Positions 10,704-21,185 of a stretch of 64,000 nucleotides of DNA are shown in pieces. Under the pieces are notes generated by a model. The model was not told the DNA's origin, made no database searches, and saw only the letters and a program-made list of their open reading frames with translations. Positions within the stretch are counted from its first letter, which is position 1; the number at the start of each line of letters is the position of its first letter. Position numbers and translations under genes: made by a program. Source of the DNA: Fragilariopsis cylindrus CCMP1102 (Eukaryota > Bacillariophyta > Bacillariophyceae > Bacillariales > Bacillariaceae); assembly GCA_900095095.1 (NCBI GenBank), contig FMBT01000158.1, positions 1 through 64,000 of the forward strand, in the 5' to 3' direction.

Positions 10704-12101
10704 TTAAGTCACAACAAAATGACCAGCATCAGCAGCATCGGCAGTAACATGATCAACTTCATCAAAGAAGTAAAAATTCTCATCGTCAAATTCATCGAAC
10801 TCCTTGTCCATTTCAAATGGTTTCACACGACATTCAATGGGAAATTCTAAAGGACCAGTGTTGACAACTCGTAACACATTCGTCAATACTTTATCCGGTA
10901 ATTCCAGTACACAAAAAAATGGTCGTGACTTACCATCTTCTGTTGTTAGTTCTATCACCTGTTTGACGTTATTGGGTCCCTCTAAGATTTCAATTCGTGC
11001 ATTAATTGGATTATTCTCACTAGTTATCAATATTTGTACTCGTCCAATAGACGCTTCAAACGGGACAACATATGTTGCACCATCACCCTGAACAGTCTTA
11101 GGTTTTGCTGTATCCCAAAGTCTTTGTAGTGTATGCTTTGCTAGATGATTTCCATAACCAGGACCGAAACTTCCAAGGTCGTTCGATCCAGAATTTTGTA
11201 TGTCAGCTTCCACGCATGCTCTAAGAGGGAATTCCATATTAGCCGAATTCTTTACAGCAATAGCAGTTGGACCAGCATACGGCGTTGCAACAAATGCACT
11301 GAATGGTCGTTTTTCGCCATCTTCTGTATACACCGAAATCTTTTGCGGGGAATTCTCCCCCTGCCACAATTCGATATCTGCTTTTAATGGACGTCCATTT
11401 GTTCTACATAAAACTTGTACAGCCTCGATCCTTTCAGAATTTAAGTTCCATGTTTTGAGACTACCACCTTGAACGAGTGCGGGAGCATCCGTTTCCCAAA
11501 TATCACGAACTTTGTGAGTAACGGCAGGTTGAAAAGTCTGAGAAGTTGCCATTGCGATAGCACTAGTTGTAGCCGGTCGTGGTACAGGAGCAACGACTGT
11601 GGGGACAAAAACTTCTGTAGTGTCATCCCATTCATAAGGATTGGCGATGACTGGTGGTTCTGGAAAGGCATTATAATTAACAGGAGGTGCTGGAAAATCA
11701 TAATCTACATCATCATCGAAATACAATTCAGTGGGATACTCTTCTACCTCTTGTTGTTGAATTGGCATTGGAAGTGGGGTAGCTGGAGATGGAATCGTCG
11801 AAGATGCAAATGGAAATGGTTGTTGTGGCGGTTCAAATGTTGTTGCTCTTGCATTCTCTTCTCCACCACCGGTGTTGTCTGCTAAGTATGAAAAAGAGTG
11901 AAGAATTAATACTTCTGATGAGCGTCTACGATCGATAATACTATTACTACTAATACCATTACAACCACCCCTCGAATTCTCCGGCGGCTTTAGAATAAAT
12001 GCAGTGGCAGTCCTATCGCCAAGAAATAAAATCCCATCAAGCGGTGTCGAAGAAAACAGAACCAACAAAAGAAGTGCAGAATTTCTAGTTGTGGTGTTCA
12101 T
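10704..12101 (-). CDS. Plastid-targeted two-repeat beta-domain protein, unknown function
   Basis: This is a 465-residue open frame. The N-terminus is a signal peptide (NSALLLLVLFSSTPL) followed by TATAF, the diatom plastid-import cleavage motif, with Phe as the first transit residue. A proline-rich linker comes next. The C-terminal half holds two copies of one roughly 110-residue beta-rich domain. Copy 1 is near residues 205-290 (WETDAPALVQGG ... TEDGEKRPFSAFV) and copy 2 near 335-425 (WDTAKPKTVQGD ... TEDGKSRPFFCVL). The shared core is WxT..P..VQG ... IE(L/I).(Q/E)G.N. ... TEDGxxRPF. I do not recognise a named family. An acidic tail ends the protein. Expected location: plastid stroma or its surrounding compartments. 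Confidence 0.7.
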   Translation of the reverse strand: MNTTTRNSALLLLVLFSSTPLDGILFLGDRTATAFILKPPENSRGGCNGISSNSIIDRRRSSEVLILHSFSYLADNTGGGEENARATTFEPPQQPFPFASSTIPSPATPLPMPIQQQEVEEYPTELYFDDDVDYDFPAPPVNYNAFPEPPVIANPYEWDDTTEVFVPTVVAPVPRPATTSAIAMATSQTFQPAVTHKVRDIWETDAPALVQGGSLKTWNLNSERIEAVQVLCRTNGRPLKADIELWQGENSPQKISVYTEDGEKRPFSAFVATPYAGPTAIAVKNSANMEFPLRACVEADIQNSGSNDLGSFGPGYGNHLAKHTLQRLWDTAKPKTVQGDGATYVVPFEASIGRVQILITSENNPINARIEILEGPNNVKQVIELTTEDGKSRPFFCVLELPDKVLTNVLRVVNTGPLEFPIECRVKPFEMDKEFDEFDDENFYFFDEVDHVTADAADAGHFVVT

Positions 12102-13634
12102 GATTGTCGCTGCCGTTTCCTTTTTCGGGGATCAAGAGGTTGTTGTGGCGGAATAGAGTTAAATACAAGAGGCAAGTACGGAAATTCTCTTGTTGTTTTA
12201 ATAGTACAAGCTTGTAGTTTGGCAGTAGTTGAAATGATAGATTACAAAAGAAGTATGTACAATAGTACTGGTAAGTTTTCAACGTGAATTAAGAATTAAG
12301 ATTGAAGGGTTTATTGACGAGATGTCACGGCACTCGCCGAACGAAAATATAGCGATCGAAGGCGCGGGTTTAAGTTTAATAATTCTTTTCTGCGAGGGTA
12401 GCTTGAAGAACCAATCATCGTACGTGGTTTCAATTTTTGTCATATTGACGTCATTAATGGACAGTCGACCAGAAGCTTAAAAACAAATATTGCTAATAAA
12501 GTACAAAAACTGTAGTAGTACTAGATTAGATTGTACAAGTGTGAGATGAATGGGAAGTTAGTTGAGTACTGTACATTCATGCATGTACTACTTCTTGGTT
12601 TGGAGAATTAAGTTCCTCCTATCTGAACTAGCCTGATGGTGCAGTGGGTAGTGCTCATTCTTATTCTTCCTAAATGTGCATTTTTATCATAGTAATAACA
12701 TTTCTATGCTACTACCTTTTTCATTTCATATCAGACAAAGTGAGTTTTTGTCTTTCCATCATGTTTTGCTGGCAGCGTTGTTGGGGCAACCTTTTAACTA
12801 CTCAGAATGTCTATATTTTCAAACAGAATAGTAAAAGTGGTATATAGCTAATACTAAAATATACAATAGTTTTCATTTTTCTCTGTAGAAGGGGGAATAA
12901 CAACAACATCAACAAAATCCGATGATAAACTTACTTATCATCATGCATAATGATGATGATGTTCTTCCTTTACATCCAGCTTCACAAAGCAATATTAACA
13001 TTAATTGTTTATCTGAAGACATTTCCCCACTCTGCATCTTCACATGTCATTCATCAAACACTGATGAAGAGGAAAGTAACTTCAGTATGCTAATATCAAT
13101 ACCATGATGAGTAAGAAGCAAAAGAAGAACATTGGAAACCATCTTTCTATATCATGGAATTCACATACATATATTATTTAATATATATACGCACATACAC
13201 ATTCATGATCAAAATAATTATCTTCATTTCCTTATCATAGGATAAATACATAGATAAACTCCTGCAGCGTTTGTTGTCGATGGTAACTTTTCAAAATGAT
13301 TTTATTCTACAATTAAATCAACGAATAGTAAATATGTAAAGTATAGCTGTCTAATGATATTATGTTTCCCGTTTTTTTTTGGCAGGAGTAGCTTCCCTGA
13401 TGCAAAATATGCTATTCTATTGTGTGTTCATCCCGCTAGAAGTTTGTCGTCAGAAATAGTGCTGTATAAATTTGTTGTAAATTCAAAGTAGATCAAGTGT
13501 GCGTGTGGACAGACGTAGTTAGTCTGGAAGATTGACACGGATATTTTCGTTCCCTCGTTTGCTAGTATTATTTTCTTATTATCTGTTTCCTGTCTCCCTT
13601 CCCCATCCTCCTGACTTAAAATATCGTTCGCCTT
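12102..13634. other. Intergenic region, no gene seen
   Basis: Only short frames (60-70 codons) are present. A GGTGCAGTGGGTAGTGC string near 12637-12653 resembles a tRNA A-box, but no B-box or cloverleaf follows. The rest is AT-rich. Confidence 0.45.
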
Positions 13635-15219
13635 TCAACAGATGTCCATATCGATTTCATCATCCCCTTTTTCTCGATATTGATGCAATTGCTGTTGCTG
13701 TGATTGTTCATAACAATTGGAAGCGATCAATTTATTATTAATATTATTATTATTAGAAGTAGTAGCAACAGCGAATGATGCTGGATTGTTGTTATACTTT
13801 TCGAATCCAGTTTCGTCAAATTTTCCGTATCCAACATCGAATCTGTTAGGCGAAAGGAATGATACAGCATTGTCATTGACATTGATATTGTTTGGTGTGG
13901 TATTACCATTCGTGTTGGTTTCGTCCAATATCATCGTCGTGTTGTTGCTGTTGCTATTATTATTTCTTCCTGAGGAAAAGAGCAAATCATCAGTACTGTT
14001 GTTGAGACGTCTTCCTTGAGAAAAAGATGATGCCGACGATTCGGAAGAATCACACGACGACGATGACCTAGTCACAGCAGCCATCGCTGTGGTCTTCTTC
14101 TTTGTTGTTGCCGATATTCTTTGTTGATCAACGGTAAAAACATTATTTCCAGCTAGGATACTAGTAGTACTAGTATCATTATTATTATCGATTGCATTTG
14201 CGGCTGCAACCTCCAGAATAAAGTCCAATAGCTCTCCCAATCCAATGATTGGTGACCATTCATCCCATACGATCGTTTTCATTCCAGAAAGATTTCCTCC
14301 TCCAACGAGTGGTGTTGGTGGTTGTGATTTATTCGTTAAATGATGATGTTGATCCTGCTGTGTCAAAGATGACGGCTCTGGCGTTGTTGTTGTTGCTGTT
14401 GTCGACGTTGTCGGTGATGACGACGAACGTAATAATATTGATTGTTTGTCCGGAGGCAACTCGTTGATAATGATACGGTCTACAGAAAGACCTTCGATTC
14501 TACTGACAACCGGTACCCGATGGGGATACATTCTAGGTATTTGAATCGTTATTCGCCATTGATAGTCACGATGATAGCTGTGATGATGATGATGTTGATT
14601 TTGATTCTGTGAATCAGTCGTTGCAGCCATTGTCGTCATCGCTATTGCCATCGCCGTAAATTGTTTTTTTGGAAGAGGAAAAAATAGGCAGATCCGTAAG
14701 GAATCTACTATCGTCAAACGAGCATTTGTAGATGAATGAATCCAGCTAGTAGCAGTAGTATGACTATAGTCATTGTCTTTCGCAGTAGCAGTGTTACAGG
14801 AGTACCAACCTTCATCGTTTACTGGTTGCCACTTTCTTGGATCGAGCGTTATTAGGTCTCTTTGAAGACGAAATTCTCCTGGACAACGAGACAAACGAAC
14901 TCGTTTCAGAGATGATTGGAGAATATTACAGTCGAGGAATTCTAATTCATCATTATCTGTTATGTTGTTTGATTCTTCACAGGAGCTATTATTAGAGAAC
15001 CTCGTCGCACCGTCGTACTTGTTGTTGTTGTACGATGAGCAAAGCAGAGAAGGCGAAGCTCGACGTTTTGTACCGGTGTTACTATTAGTAACAGTAGTTG
15101 TTGCTGAAGAAGTAAAAGCGGTTGAGGAGATATTGTCGATACTTGCCATAACAGAAGTACTCGCATTGGAATCGAATGAATTATTGTGGCTGCGACGGAG
15201 ACTATTTTCGGAAGGACGT

Positions 15220-15251
<32 letters not shown>

Positions 15252-15371
15252 TCGACTATTATTATTATTGTAATGAGCAAACATCGTCGTCATGTCATCT
15301 CGTTCGATTTCGATTTCGTGATTTGGATACAACAGTGTCGACGAAGGATCAAAATGATCACGCATGATCAA
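13635..15371 (-). CDS. Low-complexity protein with RWD/UBC-like (E2-fold) domain
   Basis: This is a 578-residue open frame dominated by Asn, Ser, Thr, Gln and His runs, including an 11-Gln run near residue 45. One ordered core is visible. ARLTIVDSLRICLFFP is followed, after a His-rich insertion, by WRITIQIPRMYPHRVPVV (about residues 270-290). After a second insertion comes TIVWDEWSPIIGLGELLDFILEV (about residues 370-390). This order (a strand ending in F/IP-x-x-YP-x-x-PP-like, then a W-S-P-x-x-x-L helix) is that of ubiquitin-conjugating/RWD folds. No catalytic Cys sits between the two blocks, so activity as an E2 is unlikely. An N-terminal strip (ECNIL...RLSRCPGEFRLQRDL) precedes it. It may be an inactive UEV or RWD adaptor. 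Confidence 0.6.
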
Positions 15372-15643
15372 TTAATTAACGACGACAACGACGACGATGA
15401 TGATGATGATACTGCTGCTACTATGTTGCTGTTTTAGTTTATTTTCCCCTCCTTTCTTTACAGATTCACTATCGATAAATGGGATCGGCTTAGGATAGTG
15501 TGGAATGCTCACCTCTCCGATAATTTACTAAGCACTTTTTCTTCGGTAGGTTAGCTAGTTTTCTTACGGTATTCCTAACATTACGTGGTATTTGTACTTA
15601 CCGCGTAGTTATGGTGTCGCCTATCATTGGTCCAACAATTATA

Positions 15644-15732
15644 GTTGACTTTGGGGAGGTGACTTTGGGGAGGGTACTGCTTGGTTGGCATACCCCCTTT
15701 AAATCAACCAAGCTACCCTCCCTAAAATCAAC
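15644..15732. repeat. Palindromic repeat with internal duplication
   Basis: GTTGACTTTGGGGAG at 15644 pairs imperfectly with CTCCCTAAAATCAAC at 15718-15732. A second copy of the left arm at 15659-15689 pairs better with 15701-15732. The structure is a hairpin of about 75-90 bp in the short divergent region between the RWD-like gene (-) and the bL33 gene (+). It could be a MITE remnant or a promoter-region hairpin. Confidence 0.4.
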
Positions 15733-16006
15733 AACTTACATACAGTACCTGCGTTAATTCTAGCGCAAAACAACAACAACAAACTCTAAAAAAGTATTGT
15801 AGCAGGTTTTGCGGTTTTGCATTAGTCAACACATCAAAAGATTGAAGAGATAGCAGACTACCGTAGTAGCTGGGACCAATCCGTATCATAACTGGTTGCT
15901 TGATTCTCACCTTTACAGAGACTTACACAACATAGGCTTTGAAGACGACGACAACGTTGACAAAACAAAACAAACAAAAAATCATCATGCATCTTCGACG
16001 ATATTA

Positions 16007-16183
16007 ATGATGGCACGTGGGAAAGGTAAAACGGTACCTATTAAATTATTGTCATCTGCGGGGACTGGATTTTTCTATACAACAAGAAAAAATGTTTCCA
16101 ATACACAACATAAGATGGCATTTGTGAAATACGATCCGATCGTTCAACGGCGTGTATTATTTAAAGAGCATAAAATTAAATAA
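16007..16183 (+). CDS. rpl33: Ribosomal protein bL33 (organellar or nuclear-encoded)
   Basis: The product is 58 residues and is bL33 over its full length: ARGKGKTVPIKLLSSAGTGF, FYTTRKN, then KYDPIVQRRVLFKEHKIK. bL33 is a small protein of the large subunit of bacterial-type ribosomes near the E site. In a diatom nucleus it most likely serves the mitochondrial ribosome. I chose the ATG pair at 16007/16010 because bL33 normally starts within three residues of this point. An in-frame ATG at 15896 would add 37 acidic/Asn residues that look neither like bL33 nor like a clear presequence. The four Cys of zinc-binding bL33 forms are absent, which is the common zinc-free type. Confidence 0.88.
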   Translation: MMARGKGKTVPIKLLSSAGTGFFYTTRKNVSNTQHKMAFVKYDPIVQRRVLFKEHKIK

Positions 16184-16714
16184 ATAAATAAATAAAAGCA
16201 ATTAATTTGTGATGATGAAAATTCGACGACGATGATGACGACGATTAGATTCAGTTAATTTATGAGAGAGAGAGAGAGAGTAAAATAGAGAATAAGATGA
16301 TGATTGAAATACGAGGTACAATTAAAAAACGAAAAGAAACGATGTCAAGTGAAACATGGAAGAAATGATGTTGCTGTGCGTTTGAAAAAAAGGGATAGTG
16401 TTTAGCAAGAGAAATTGAGATTTGGTATTGAACAACCCATTTCTATCTATCTTTCACTTTGGTCAAGCCGTGTGGGTATGAGTTTTCTTCTTCAACGTTG
16501 ATGGGAGTTGGGTACAAGTATGCATTATCTAGTATTTTTCTTCTGTAAAATTACAGATAACGATAGAATGTAATATCGTTAAATTGTTACTATTATTTTT
16601 ACTTGGAACGCTCTAAACTATAAAACACTGTTTCGCTAGCTAAATATTAACAATCCAATAGAAATACTATCAAATGCATACTTCTAAAGTACTGTGTACT
16701 ACGTACTTAGCTAG
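16184..16714. other. Intergenic, convergent 3' ends
   Basis: AT-rich sequence with a short GA dinucleotide run near 16264-16280. There is no gene. It holds the 3' ends of bL33 (+) and the PsbP-family gene (-). Confidence 0.45.
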
Positions 16715-17823
16715 CTAGCTGCTTGTTTGAAAAGATTCAATTGTTTTCTTAATATCCTTCTCTTGAGCGGGAAAATCATCTTCTTTACATTGTGCTGTTA
16801 AGACATAAAGTAATTGGCTCGGTGAAATGAAAATTTTGTTCGTATACACTTTTCTTCCTCGTTTTCCAACGGACAAATATTTCAACACATATGCATCGAC
16901 AACGCCATTGTTTATTTGATATGGATCTTCCAATAATGTTACATCAAAGACACCATCTCTGTTAACTTCCGCGGTAACTACACGGGCTGCTACTTCTTCG
17001 GGTGTGCCAAACTACATACATACAATTTTAGCCAATTCATTTATCAACGGAAAAATAAGATCAGATTTCCTGTCGCATTACATTACATCACATCACATCA
17101 TATTATTTACATCATACCATCAATAACTTTTTGTAAGCACAAATCAAACATTCATATCACATCATACACAAAAATCGTACAGTCATAACGCACCTCTTTA
17201 ATTGACGTGATCCTTACAGGATCTACTGTAATTCCATACTGATATCCCCTGGTAGATTCTGACATGAAATTTACTTCGTCCAAGTGTGTTTTTATTGGTT
17301 TTGATGATTCCTTCATGGATGATGGGATAGCAATTTGATACGTCAATTCTTTGTCACTCAGCACTTTTAGTTTTCTGATAAATAAAGAAGAATTGTCGTC
17401 ATCCATAGCAGCATAAACATTTTTTGGAGCCATCATCAACGATAAAGATAGGAAACTCCATGCTGATGCTGTAACCACAGTCGATAACACGGACCGGCGA
17501 CTCGTCGAAGTCGAAGAAGGAGACGACGGAAGGTGATTCGATACTTTTAATAGCGGCGGAGACGAATCATCCACAGAAGAAGGTGATAACGATGACGAGA
17601 TGAAAGAGGAATCCAATGATTTTGTTGTCCGGGACGGCAACGACCAACAGTTGACCGCTGGAAGCCAGTTACCAACAGAAATTCCCACCAGAAAGACGAC
17701 AACGACACTACCAAGACTGAGCACCAACGATGATCTTGTTCTCCTTCTTGCTTGATTCATGGTCTGAGCTTCTATGGTACTTTTATTTGTACTTGTTCCT
17801 CTTCGTATTGTCAGCTTGTTCAT
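16715..17823 (-). CDS. PsbP-family thylakoid lumen protein
   Basis: The gene has two exons: 17823-17194 and 17011-16715. They are joined across a 182-nt GT-AG intron in phase 0, giving 308 residues. Residues 1-60 are a signal-anchor-like segment (LVLSLGSVVVVFLVGISVG). A Ser-rich transit region follows. A second hydrophobic stretch after SRR (residues 109-110) ends in NVYAA, a lumen-type signal with a Tat-like twin Arg. The mature part is PsbP-like: LTYQIAIPSSMKES, GYQYGITVDPVRITSIKE, FGTPEEVAARVV, then LLEDPYQINNGVVDAYVLKY and GRKVYTNKIFISPSQLLYVLTAQ. PsbP proteins support photosystem II oxygen evolution or assembly on the lumen side. It is more probably a PsbP-like (PPL/PPD) paralogue than canonical PsbP, which diatoms are thought to lack. 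Confidence 0.8.
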
Positions 17824-18675
17824 AGTGTCGTGTGTCGTGTGTCGCCGATACAGTCAGTAGGAGATAATACTGTAGATGGGAGATTTAGCTGAGAGGAGTT
17901 AATCACGTAAAATAAGGCAATACCGTAAATTAGTATCCTTCCTCCGTGCAACGTATTTTTGCGCAGCGGGCTATAGTACGAAATTTTCAGACCATAAAAG
18001 GGTAGATAACCCTTAAAATCTACCCAATCGACAAGAAATTTAGATTTAAAAAAGAAATTTTGAAAGTTTTTGACTCATTCTGCACCCTTATAGCCTGAAA
18101 AAATCCCTTAATATATCCCAATACGCAAAATGCGTTGTACGGAGGAAGTACTCGTAGTATATTATTTTTTGATCTGTACGGTACGTTTTGGGGGTCATAT
18201 CTTTTTGCCTCCTTTTCGATAATATTATACAATACTAGTACCCCTAATACAGTACAGTAGAAAAAAAAAGAAAATAATAAAAATGGAAGCAGTACAAAAC
18301 TATAAAACACACCTGCTTAGTTTTATTCTTTCAGATGGAGTAAGGATCAAAGTGATCATGGTAGTCATAGCTTCTCTCTACCAGGTATTAGCTATCTCCC
18401 AAATTTTGTGCAAACATGATGAAATGAAAAACATAAGACAGCAAGCAAGCTGCAAGGTGTGTTGCAAAAAAGGGAACAACTCTCTCTATATGGTTTATTT
18501 TGAACAGATGATATTGAACAGTAGCCAGCCCACAACATGCACAATATTCTCTGCATCAAAAATTGCTACAGTTTAAAAAACCTAAAGAATTCTTCTAGAT
18601 TTAAGTTACAATATTATGTGCATTGGCAATAGAGGATATGATTAAATTTGACAATCAGCATTTCAACTTATTTTG
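17824..18675. other. Intergenic region with an inverted-repeat element
   Basis: Apart from the element at 17939-18147, only a 97-codon frame without recognisable content is seen (18283-18576). I do not support it as a gene. Confidence 0.4.
17939..18147. mobile_element. MITE-like inverted-repeat element (209 bp)
   Basis: Ends of about 24-25 bp are inverted copies. The left end 17939-17963 begins TTCCTCCGTGCAACG. The right end 18124-18147 is its complement apart from two substitutions and one T. The interior holds short internal inverted repeats (GGGTAGATAACCC-like) and no frame. This is the structure of a small non-autonomous DNA transposon. Confidence 0.55.
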
Positions 18676-20403
18676 TCATTGATCAAAAAATATCATTTCC
18701 ATAGTACAACGTTCCATTGGGTCTTGTTCAGTCTTAAGCTTGCTCGTTGGTTGGAGATACCACAATATATGATCTTCGGATGCAATAGATGACGACGATG
18801 GCAACTTCTGCGGTGATTTTGTCGTTTTTCTGATCAGAGATGGAGAAAGATACCATCTTTTTGACCATTGAGAAAACCGCATTCTTTGGAGACTTCTTTG
18901 TGTGCTCACGGGCCGATCTAAAGGAATTGTATCAGAAGACATGCTTGGATCTTCTCTCTTCTCCTCAATGATTTTTGCAATTTTTTTGGTAGGGGGTCTA
19001 ATCATTGACGATTTGTTTCCAGTTCCAGGATTCTGGGTTGTACCCTCTACTTTTGAAGCAATGCTTGTATTTGTACTACTTGAGTCATTCTGCAACGTAT
19101 GTCTTCCTTGTTTTAGACGTTGGTCTTTCTTCACAAACTTTCCTCTTGTAGTTGACACCCTACGCGAAGATGACTTTCTTTCGTATGACAAGATGCATGG
19201 TTCTATGATAATACTCCTAGAATCATTCTTACCAGGACATTGATAGGAGGATTCGACTTTGGCTGGTTTCAATTCTGTTCCTTGATTCGATCAGAAGATA
19301 GCGATTTCTTGCTTCGTCCAATCCTCGACGAAATAGTTAGAGAAAAATCAGAGGAAGTCGATCCATTCGGTCGACTTTTCTTAATAACGGTGAGGGGGGA
19401 TAATCGCTTACTTCCTTCTTCTCCCTCCTTCTCTTCTAGACTTTTTGGACGAAATGAGCTTCTCTTCTATATTTCCGACCAAAAGAAATCGATTCATTGT
19501 CTTTAGTCTTTTCTACTACTTGCTGTACAGTCAAATCGATCATTGAGTTTTCAGATAACAGTTCTGCAAGTTTGCTTGATTTCAAACTAGTATTGCCGTC
19601 TGCACTCTTGACGATTCCCATCTACTAGCTTCGGACCATCAAACTTCCAGTAGCCAGACTACTCGTAGTACGAGGATAAAAAATTCCATCAGAAGACGCA
19701 CGACCACCTTTTCGTTTCTTGACCTTTTCGACTGTACCTTTGCACGGTAGAGACGTTGGACTTTGTTTGTTTTGTGAAATGTAAAAGGTGTCTTCGTTGT
19801 TTCTTGCTGATCGTGTACATTGTTTACTCGAAGAGGAAAAGTTCGTTGCTCTTAGTTATCTTATCCTTTGTCGTCTTCCTTTCCTTCTTCTTCTTCTTTT
19901 TCTTGGTAGATGAATCATTATGCACAATCACAATCGATTCGCCACTGCAAGAAGGCTATCCTCCGGACCATCATTGTTCCTGTCGTCTTTTTTGGCGTAG
20001 TTTTTCTAACATTTCTCTTCCTGCGACACCACCCCCACCTCTTCGTCAATCGATTGTTGCTACTTTCCTTCTTTTTATCACGGTCCTTCTTTCTACTCTT
20101 TGTCCGTTTCTTGGTATCGGGTGTATCATTCAGCAACAAACAGGGCTCACAATTCTTATCCCTATCCTTCTTCTTCTTGCTGTCACGTCTTTGGCATCTC
20201 TTTCTTTTACTAGATACGGATTCTTCATTCTCCCGATCATTTTCCAATTTTCGTTTTGGAATAGGATTGTCTGTCAATTCACAGGAAGTTTGTTTTAAAC
20301 AACAATTACCTTGATGAATCTTATTCTCGTAATGATTCAGGACAATTTTATTGTTTGATTTTCTGCATTTTTTTCGCATGTGATTCTTGTTAACTTTTGT
20401 CAT
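18676..20403 (-). pseudogene. Lys/Arg/Ser-rich protein gene with several frame breaks
   Basis: Four - strand segments of similar composition follow each other in different frames: 20403-19918 (Lys/Arg-rich, KKKKDRDK-type), about 19970-19640 (continuing as KKKKKKERKTTKDK, then KKRKGGRASSDGIFYPRTTS), 19621-19436 (MGIVKSADGNTSLKSSKLAE...) and 19272-18676 (Ser/Lys-rich). Read together they suggest one gene for a basic, low-complexity, probably nuclear protein interrupted by at least three frame breaks. I recognise no domain. Because the neighbours carry single-base losses that look like sequence error, I cannot say whether this gene is truly dead. The start at 20403 is simply the first Met. Confidence 0.4.
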
Positions 20404-20972
20404 GATTATTTTGAAGATGATTGTTTCTAGTTCGGAGGCTTACAATTTTTGTGGCGGCTACAGCAGTAACATACCGTTTGTAAGCATCTAAGGGAAATGA
20501 ATAGTCGAAGATCGAAGATACCATTTTTTATTGTCCGTTCATTCGTGCTTAAAACGTGATCAAAAAAGCACGTGTTACCTATCACTCCCTTCAATAATAT
20601 TCCTAAATAACAATTTCAGTGTTACATGTTGTAATGTGAATGTTCATTTGTGGCACGCGTAAAGAATGCTTACTTAATAACAATCGAAAAAAAGAAGAAT
20701 CGAGTATTCATTGGCAGCCGTTCCGAGCTAGCCGCGATACATGAAGAAATTGAAATATAAATTATTGTGCATTTCAATTCATTCCATTTATCTGTCAGCT
20801 CAAATACCAAATCAATCGTGTCCACACAGAGAGCTCACTTTCTTTCAAATTACCAATCTAGTAAACGATTCTTATTAGCAAATACACTCTACAATATGCC
20901 ATAGTTTTCACCGAGAAACGAAGAGCGTTAGTTGCAATATCCAACAACAATAGCACATCATATTTGAAAAAT

Positions 20973-21140
20973 ATGAGCACAGATTCAGCTGACAAGATCA
21001 CCATAAGAAATAAAACTACTGACATTGATATTTCCATTAGTATAGATCGGGTGGATACGACAACAGAGGAATCAGCATCAGAGGATAAACAAAAATATTT
21101 AAATATATTTTGTGGTGTCTACGAACTTGGGTTAAATTGA
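20973..21140 (+). CDS. Small hypothetical protein (55 aa)
   Basis: This is an acidic, Thr/Asp-rich 55-residue frame in the intergenic gap. It begins MSTDSADKITIRNK and ends in a hydrophobic stretch LNIFCGVYELGLN. Its composition is more protein-like than other short frames nearby, but it has no recognisable motif. It lies tail to tail with the OTU protease gene. It could be a first exon or chance. Confidence 0.2.
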   Translation: MSTDSADKITIRNKTTDIDISISIDRVDTTTEESASEDKQKYLNIFCGVYELGLN

Positions 21141-21185
21141 CCTTTGATTGATAATTTAATTAAATTAAATTGAATATTGTGTTAA

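Noticed and set aside
12630-12660. tRNA A-box-like string TGGTGCAGTGGG
   Set aside because: No B-box (GGTTCGANTCC) follows within 60 bp and no cloverleaf can be drawn.
14960-15437. Several long + and - frames over the CAG/CTG run
   Set aside because: They are Leu-, Cys- or Ala-rich shadows of the Gln repeat in the RWD-like gene on the - strand.
16264-16280. GA dinucleotide run as a possible promoter element of bL33
   Set aside because: It lies downstream of the bL33 stop codon, not upstream.
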